A DNA stretch of 64,000 nt. It comes from Candidatus Bipolaricaulota bacterium. Lineage in GTDB: Bacteria > Bipolaricaulota > Bipolaricaulia > Bipolaricaulales > Bipolaricaulaceae. The position numbers were made by a program, and so were the translations under genes. Positions 59,940 to 64,000 of this stretch are shown piece by piece; within the stretch, counting starts at the first letter, position 1; every line of letters starts with the position of its first letter. The notes under the pieces were generated by a model. That model was not told the DNA's origin, made no database searches, and was given only the letters and a program-made list of their open reading frames with translations. Location of the stretch: NCBI GenBank assembly GCA_937921255.1, contig CAKZSO010000013.1:45495-109494 (forward strand), in the 5' to 3' direction.

Positions 59940-60545
59940 ATGACCCTCCGGGCGGTGCTGGTGGACATGGACGGAACGATCTGGGAGAACCCGATCCGAA
60001 TCGCCGCCGTCCGCGAGGAGCTCGGCCTGCCCCAGGACGGCCGGCCGATTCTCGACAGCATCGCCGAGCTGCCCAACGACGAGCGGGCAAGGGCGATCGC
60101 CGTCCTCGAGGCCCATGAACGGTACGGGGTCGAGCGGGGTAGCCTCCGACCTGGAGCGCACGAGCTCCTCGACTTCCTCCGCGCGAGGGGCGTGAGATCG
60201 GTCCTCGTGACGAACAACTCGCGGGCGAGCACGGAGGCGGTCCTCGCCCGCCACAACCTCCGGTTCGACCTCGTCCTCACCCGAGACGACGGCCCGCTCA
60301 AACCGGACCCCGAGGCGTTCCTCCGCCCCCTCGCCCTCCTCGGGATGCCACCTCAGGGGGCGCTCGTCCTCGGGGACTCCCACTTCGACTTCCAGGCCGC
60401 GGTCGCCGCGGGGATCCCCACCGTAATCCTCGTCTCCCCGGCAGAGTGGATGAGGTCCTACTTTCCCCTGAATACGCCCTACCACGAGGTCCCGGACCTC
60501 CCGACAGCGCAGAGGGTAATGGAGCGTCTGTTGGACAAGACGTAG
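59940..60545 (+). CDS. HAD-superfamily phosphatase (PGP-like)
   Basis: A 201-residue HAD hydrolase: motif I VLVDMDGTIW, motif II LVTNNSRAS, motif III Lys in DGPLKPDPEAF, motif IV LVLGDSHFDFQAA. The helical cap is short (EELGLPQDGRPILDSIAELPNDERARAIAVLEAHE), as in phosphoglycolate-phosphatase-like class I members. Substrate unknown. It directly follows tRNA-Ser but has its own -10 box. Confidence 0.87.
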   Translation: MTLRAVLVDMDGTIWENPIRIAAVREELGLPQDGRPILDSIAELPNDERARAIAVLEAHERYGVERGSLRPGAHELLDFLRARGVRSVLVTNNSRASTEAVLARHNLRFDLVLTRDDGPLKPDPEAFLRPLALLGMPPQGALVLGDSHFDFQAAVAAGIPTVILVSPAEWMRSYFPLNTPYHEVPDLPTAQRVMERLLDKT

Positions 60546-60589
60546 AGGGGACGCCGTGCGGCGCCCCCTCCGAATCCCCTTGGTCGGCC

Positions 60590-61090
60590 CTACCTACGCC
60601 ACAGGCACAAGGGTGCGGTCCACACGGAGCGAACCACGGCCCCGTACCCACGGTTGAGCTCGATGTCCTCGTCGTCCACGAGATGGATGTCGAACAAGCG
60701 TCGTAGGGAAGAGCACCCCGTGAGCATCCGATACCCCTGCGTCAGGTGGCGATCCAACCTCAGGAGAAGGCTCTCCGCGGTGTCCGACTTCCGCCCCACC
60801 CAGGCAATGATGTCCACGTCGGAGCTGGGCCGGGTACAACCGTCCATTGTACTTCCGTACACGTACACAGCGCGAAACGTGGGTCCCAGACCCGACACGT
60901 ACCGGCAGAACTCCTGCGCCAGGGCGTAGCGAAACGCGGCGTGCGTCGCCGAGTCTCCCGCCCGCAAGCTGGCAAGGAACCCGTGACTATCCTGTCCCTG
61001 GCGGGCTGCAGCCGCACCCAACGCTCGGGCGAGGACCCCATCGTGGCGGATCGCTGGCCCCAAGAGAAGGCTCGGCGTGCTCTCGATCAC
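60590..61090 (-). CDS. Minimal nucleotidyltransferase-domain protein
   Basis: A 166-residue protein with a Pol-beta-type nucleotidyltransferase core: FRAVYVYGSTMDGCTRPSSDVDIIAWVGRK, where GS and the DxD metal pair are visible. A helical N-terminal half (FRYALAQEFCRYVSGLG) and a C-terminal FDIHLVDDEDIELNRGYG follow the core. The start is GTG 61090, overlapping the gdhA stop (GTGA); the track ORF to 61342 is a shadow of gdhA. Stand-alone members occur as MNT-type antitoxins or orphan enzymes; no HEPN partner is present. Confidence 0.82.
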   Translation of the reverse strand: MIESTPSLLLGPAIRHDGVLARALGAAAARQGQDSHGFLASLRAGDSATHAAFRYALAQEFCRYVSGLGPTFRAVYVYGSTMDGCTRPSSDVDIIAWVGRKSDTAESLLLRLDRHLTQGYRMLTGCSSLRRLFDIHLVDDEDIELNRGYGAVVRSVWTAPLCLWRR

Positions 61091-62400
61091 GGGAACACGC
61101 CCCGTAGACGAATGACCTCGACGATCCGCTCCAGCCCCAGCATGAACGCCGAGGTGCGCAGGGAGACGTCGTGCTTCTTCGCGTTGTCCCACACCCCCTG
61201 GAACGCACGGCGCAGGATTGCGGCGAGTCGCTCGTTCGTCTCTCCCTCCTCCCAGTAGAAGTTCTGAAGATTCTGGACCCACTCGAAGTAGGAGACGATC
61301 ACGCCACCGGCGTTGGCCAGAATGTCCGGTGCCACCACACACCCGTGTTCCTCGAGGATCAGGTCAGCCTCGGGTGTGGTTGGGCCGTTCGCACCCTCGA
61401 CAATCACCTGGGCCTTGATCTGCTCAGCATTGGCCTCGGTGATCTGGCCTTCGAGTGCCGCAGGAATAAGCACGTCTACGTCGAGGGTCAGCACGTCGGA
61501 TCCGGGAAGCGCTTGCACGCCGGCAGCGGTGTAACCGGCAATCAGCCGCTGGGGCGAACGGGCGACGTACGCGAGGAGCGCGGGGATGTCGAGCCCGTTG
61601 GGGTTGTACAAGGTCCCCGACACGTCAGACACCCCAACCACCTTGGCTCCCTTCTCGTGGAGAAGCTGCGCAGCCACGGAGCCCACGTTCCCGAACCCCT
61701 GCACCGCCACCGTCGAGCCAGCGATCTTCCGCCCGAGCCGAGCCAGGAGCTCTTCGACCACAATCATCACCCCACGCCCGGTGGCCTCGCGCCGGCCGCG
61801 GGCTCCGCCGACCGCGAGGTCCTTCCCGGTGACGACGCCGTACATCGGCTCGCCGCGGAGGACCGTAGCCGTGTCCATGAACCAGTTCATGATCCGGGAG
61901 TTGGTGTTCACATCGGGCGCCGGGATGTCGTGCTGGGGGCCGACCAGGGGCAGGATCATCGCCGCGTAGCGACGGGTCAGCCGCTCCAGTTCCCCCTCGG
62001 ACATTGTCGTCGGGTCGCACACGATCCCGCCCTTGCCCCCACCCAACGGGATGTCCACCACCGCGCACTTCCACGCCATCCACCCCGCGAGAGCCTTCAC
62101 CTCGTCCATCGTCACGGACGGGTGGTAGCGGATCCCGCCCTTGTACGGCCCCCGCACCGAGGAGTGTTGGACACGGTACCCGGTGAACACCTCGATCCGA
62201 CCATCGTCCATCCGCACAGGGACCGAGACCTCGATCACCCGCTCCGGGCGCTTGACCATCTCCAGGATGTCGGCCGGGTACCCCAGCTTCTCTCCGGCCA
62301 GGTCCACCTGGGCCCGGAACATCTCGTAGGGGTTGACCTCGGCCCGCCCCAGAACCCTCTCTACCGTGGCTTGCGCTTGCCTTGCTTGTTCAGGCGTCAT
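61087..62400 (-). CDS. gdhA: Glutamate dehydrogenase
   Basis: Oxidatively deaminates glutamate to 2-oxoglutarate (or the reverse). It has 437 residues, hexameric type: YRVQHSSVRGPYKGGIRYHPSVTMDEVKALAGWMAWKCAVVDIPLGGGKGGI (catalytic Lys residues), DIPAPDVNTNSRIM, then the Rossmann domain TVAVQGFGNVGSVAAQLLHEKGAKVVGVSD and VEGANGPTTPEAD, ANAGGVIVSYFEW. It matches the NAD(P)-dependent catabolic group. AAGGAGG-containing SD; TAGGCT box upstream. First gene of a two-gene operon with the nucleotidyltransferase. Confidence 0.96.
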   Translation of the reverse strand: MTPEQARQAQATVERVLGRAEVNPYEMFRAQVDLAGEKLGYPADILEMVKRPERVIEVSVPVRMDDGRIEVFTGYRVQHSSVRGPYKGGIRYHPSVTMDEVKALAGWMAWKCAVVDIPLGGGKGGIVCDPTTMSEGELERLTRRYAAMILPLVGPQHDIPAPDVNTNSRIMNWFMDTATVLRGEPMYGVVTGKDLAVGGARGRREATGRGVMIVVEELLARLGRKIAGSTVAVQGFGNVGSVAAQLLHEKGAKVVGVSDVSGTLYNPNGLDIPALLAYVARSPQRLIAGYTAAGVQALPGSDVLTLDVDVLIPAALEGQITEANAEQIKAQVIVEGANGPTTPEADLILEEHGCVVAPDILANAGGVIVSYFEWVQNLQNFYWEEGETNERLAAILRRAFQGVWDNAKKHDVSLRTSAFMLGLERIVEVIRLRGVFP

Positions 62401-62702
62401 CGACTCCGCCCTCCTTGGGGTTGAGCCTAGGCAAGACCGAGGACCGCCACATTGCCACGGTTAGAGGATGTCGCCTTCTGTTTGGCGTCCGTTCTCGTCC
62501 GAACCGCGAAGGGATGGGCTGTCGGGCGGCAACCGGCACAGGTTCGCCGTGGGGATTTTCTGGATGTCAGGCGACAGGCCGGAACGGTTCCTCACGACAC
62601 GCCACCGCACCTCCTGCTGGGATATCCCGTCTGTCAGAGTCCGGTCTGAGCGTGTGTCAGGCTTGGTTTACCCGGCTCGCCTACGGGTCCATCCTCAGGC
62701 GA
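62401..62702. other. Divergent gdhA/crp promoter region
   Basis: 302 bases between gdhA and a Crp/Fnr gene. A TAGGCT box and AAGGAGG serve gdhA. Several TGTCAG/CTGTCAG-like words lie in the crp-proximal part, but I could not resolve a clear dyad. No ORF or RNA gene seen. Confidence 0.45.
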
Positions 62703-63365
62703 ATGGAGAACGTAGGTCGACAGAGCGAGCGCTTGATCGCCGAAGTGGCGAGTCTACCTGGAACGCTGGTCGTCCCCCATCGCTCGGGCGACCTCATCCT
62801 TCAGGAGGGTGGGTTCGCCCCGGGGGTCTACCTCGTCTCCCGCGGTCTGGTCGTGGTCGGTGGGTACGTGCCCGGGGAGTCGCGGGCCGTGGCTCTGGCC
62901 GGTCGGGGCGACCTGTTCGGGCTCGAGGCGTGGCGCTCCTTGCCCCCCCCGCGGTACGAGGGGTTTGCCCGCGCGCTTACCGAGACAGAAGTTCTCTTTG
63001 CCACGGCTGACGCCTGGTTGCGAGCCCTGGATCGGCCGTCGTTCCGCAAGCTTGCTCTGGCAGCCCTCGCAGATCTCGTCCTTGACCAGCGAAAGCTCGC
63101 CCTGCACCGCGACTGCCCCGACCGTGCCCTGGCGTGGGCGCTTGTTCGGTGGGGCCAACCCGCAGCCAGGCAGGGGGAAGTACGGCTCGAGGTCCCGGCG
63201 GCGACCCTCGCCTCGGTCCTCCAGGTGTCCCGCACCGCCCTCCGTCAGGCAGTAACCTGCCTGGCGGATCAAGGGGCCGTGCGGCAGGAGAACGGGCACG
63301 TCGTCGGCCACCTCGGCCGCTTGCAGGAACTCCTCGAGGAAACCCTCACAGCGTCTGCTCGATGA
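62703..63365 (+). CDS. Crp/Fnr-family transcription regulator
   Basis: A 220-residue regulator. The cNMP-binding beta-roll (VVPHRSGDLILQEGGFAPGVYLVSRGLVVVGGY; AGRGDLFGLEAW) is followed by a C-terminal winged helix (PAATLASVLQVSRTALRQAVTCLADQGAVRQENGHVVGHLG). There is no Cys cluster for an Fe-S centre. Divergent from gdhA, so it may control glutamate metabolism (inference). It converges on a second Crp/Fnr gene, the 3' ends overlapping by 20 bases. Start ATG 62703; no good SD. Confidence 0.86.
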   Translation: MENVGRQSERLIAEVASLPGTLVVPHRSGDLILQEGGFAPGVYLVSRGLVVVGGYVPGESRAVALAGRGDLFGLEAWRSLPPPRYEGFARALTETEVLFATADAWLRALDRPSFRKLALAALADLVLDQRKLALHRDCPDRALAWALVRWGQPAARQGEVRLEVPAATLASVLQVSRTALRQAVTCLADQGAVRQENGHVVGHLGRLQELLEETLTASAR

Positions 63366-64000
63366 TCGTGCGGTATAGCTCGGGAGTACGGGCGATCTCC
63401 TCGAGCCGGCCCCGGGCCAGGATCTCGAACCCCCAGCGATGGGTGTTGATCAACCCGCGCTCACGGAACCGACGCAACATGCGCATCAGGGTCTCCAGAG
63501 AGATCCCGAGGAGCTCGGCCATCGTCTGCCGGGTAATGGGCAACTCCAGCTGGACGGTTCCATCGGCGTCCGTCACACCGTACTTGTTGGCGAGGGAGAG
63601 GAGGAGAAGCGCCAGGTTGCGGTCGACCGATTCGGTGGCCTCGCGGGTGAGCTTGAACTCGAGCATCGTCACCTCCCGGGCAAACCACCGGCACAGGTCG
63701 AACAGGGCCGGGGGGTGGTGCTGCAGGAACGCCCGAAGTCGAGCCGTCTCAAAAAACAGCAGCGAGCTGTCAACGATCGTCCGCGCGTACTGGAGGTTGA
63801 CGGGGCTCCCGCCGAGGAAGAACGCCTCCAGGCCATACCATTCGCCCGGTGCCAGAAACCGCAGCACCCGCTTCTCGTGGCTCTGTGGGGCATACTTTCC
63901 AATCGCCACCAACCCATCGCATACCAGGTACACACCGGAAGCGTAGGAGTTCTCCTGGGCAATGAGCTCATCGCCGTCATACCTCAGGACAAGGGCCAGA
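63346..64000 (-). CDS. Crp/Fnr-family regulator, 5'-truncated by window edge
   Basis: At least 195 residues, open to the edge in the same frame (LRYDGDELIAQENSYASGVYLV is the start of the beta-roll), so the true start lies outside. Helix-turn-helix: ITRQTMAELLGISLETLMRMLRRFRERGLINTHRWGFEIL, a strong Crp/Fnr type. No Cys cluster visible. It shares domain layout but little sequence with the convergent Crp/Fnr gene. Confidence 0.88.
   Translation of the reverse strand, partial: LALVLRYDGDELIAQENSYASGVYLVCDGLVAIGKYAPQSHEKRVLRFLAPGEWYGLEAFFLGGSPVNLQYARTIVDSSLLFFETARLRAFLQHHPPALFDLCRWFAREVTMLEFKLTREATESVDRNLALLLLSLANKYGVTDADGTVQLELPITRQTMAELLGISLETLMRMLRRFRERGLINTHRWGFEILARGRLEEIARTPELYRTIIEQTL

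Noticed and set aside
60590-61090. MNT/HEPN toxin-antitoxin module
   Set aside because: The nucleotidyltransferase core is present but no HEPN gene adjoins it; the neighbour is gdhA.
62401-62702. Riboswitch upstream of the Crp/Fnr gene
   Set aside because: I found no conserved aptamer pattern or terminator; only a few repeated TGTCAG-like words.

Overview
The window is bacterial, GC-rich and densely packed. Most genes overlap by 1-4 bases (ATGA/GTGA junctions), and GTG and TTG starts are common. Bacterial housekeeping genes (rpsB-tsf-pyrH, rnc, dnaB, murE-type ligase, coaE) settle the domain. Some features are also seen in anaerobic or thermophile-related lineages: a Na+-pumping oxaloacetate decarboxylase, a fused ADP-forming acyl-CoA synthetase, split GcvPA/GcvPB, a short EF-Ts, a Mut7-C RNase fused to a ubiquitin-like domain, and an archaeal-type TrmY. 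My best guess is a candidate-phylum bacterium such as Bipolaricaulota/Acetothermia (OP1). That is an inference from gene content and is not proven by any marker here.

Layout. 1-3.3 kb: one overlapping operon of TPR protein, mazG, DUF4911, yqeG and rnc. 3.4-7.0 kb: SLC13-type anion permease, a large exported protein and tRNA-Glu. 7.1-11.0 kb: birA followed by oadG-oadA-oadB, so the biotin ligase sits with the biotin enzyme it probably modifies. 11.0-13.1 kb (minus): rpsB-tsf-pyrH. 13.2-17.7 kb: dnaB, then gcvH-gcvPA-gcvPB. 17.7-20.9 kb (minus): trkA-trkH followed by a shattered glmM pseudogene. 21.0-23.5 kb: trmY, DUF2007, pcm and threonine aldolase. 23.6-25.6 kb: three envelope proteins, two of them PKD lipoproteins. 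25.8-28.5 kb (minus): ATP-cone/uridine-kinase-like protein and a GNAT-like protein. 28.5-29.9 kb: tRNA-Ala with a structured leader, then a divergent ArsR-glutaredoxin / OsmC redox locus with a palindromic operator. 29.9-38.1 kb: ADP-forming acyl-CoA synthetase, a two-component system, YkuK, MurE-type ligase, CoaE, a double-ACT protein and Mut7-C. 38.1-43.5 kb: a decayed GNAT pseudogene, an intact GNAT, a subtilisin-like lipoprotein, Nudix, a Vgb/PEGA exported protein, a nonsense-truncated RHH antitoxin and short direct repeats. 43.5-53.7 kb: panB, mutY, mobB, MFS, alkyltransferase-like protein, a GAF-PAS-GGDEF protein, a C39-like exported protein, glpX, DUF454, an MGDG-synthase-like glycosyltransferase and tRNA-Pro. 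53.7-64 kb: P-type cation ATPase, M20 peptidase, a frameshifted GNAT/YoaP-like gene, TlpA-like thioredoxin, tRNA-Ser, HAD phosphatase, nucleotidyltransferase, glutamate dehydrogenase and two Crp/Fnr regulators, the last running off the window.

The genes suggest amino-acid/carboxylate metabolism (threonine aldolase, glycine cleavage, glutamate dehydrogenase, oxaloacetate decarboxylase, ADP-forming acyl-CoA synthetase) linked to Na+/K+/Ca2+ transport. The most unexpected sequence-level signal is a recurring promoter arrangement. A TAnnnT -10 box lies exactly 6 (seven genes) or 7 (four genes) bases before the start codon of first genes that mostly lack a Shine-Dalgarno. This implies that leaderless transcription is routine here. 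Genes with a good Shine-Dalgarno instead carry the TAnnnT box about 20-30 bases upstream. No phage, IS element, CRISPR array or origin was recognised.
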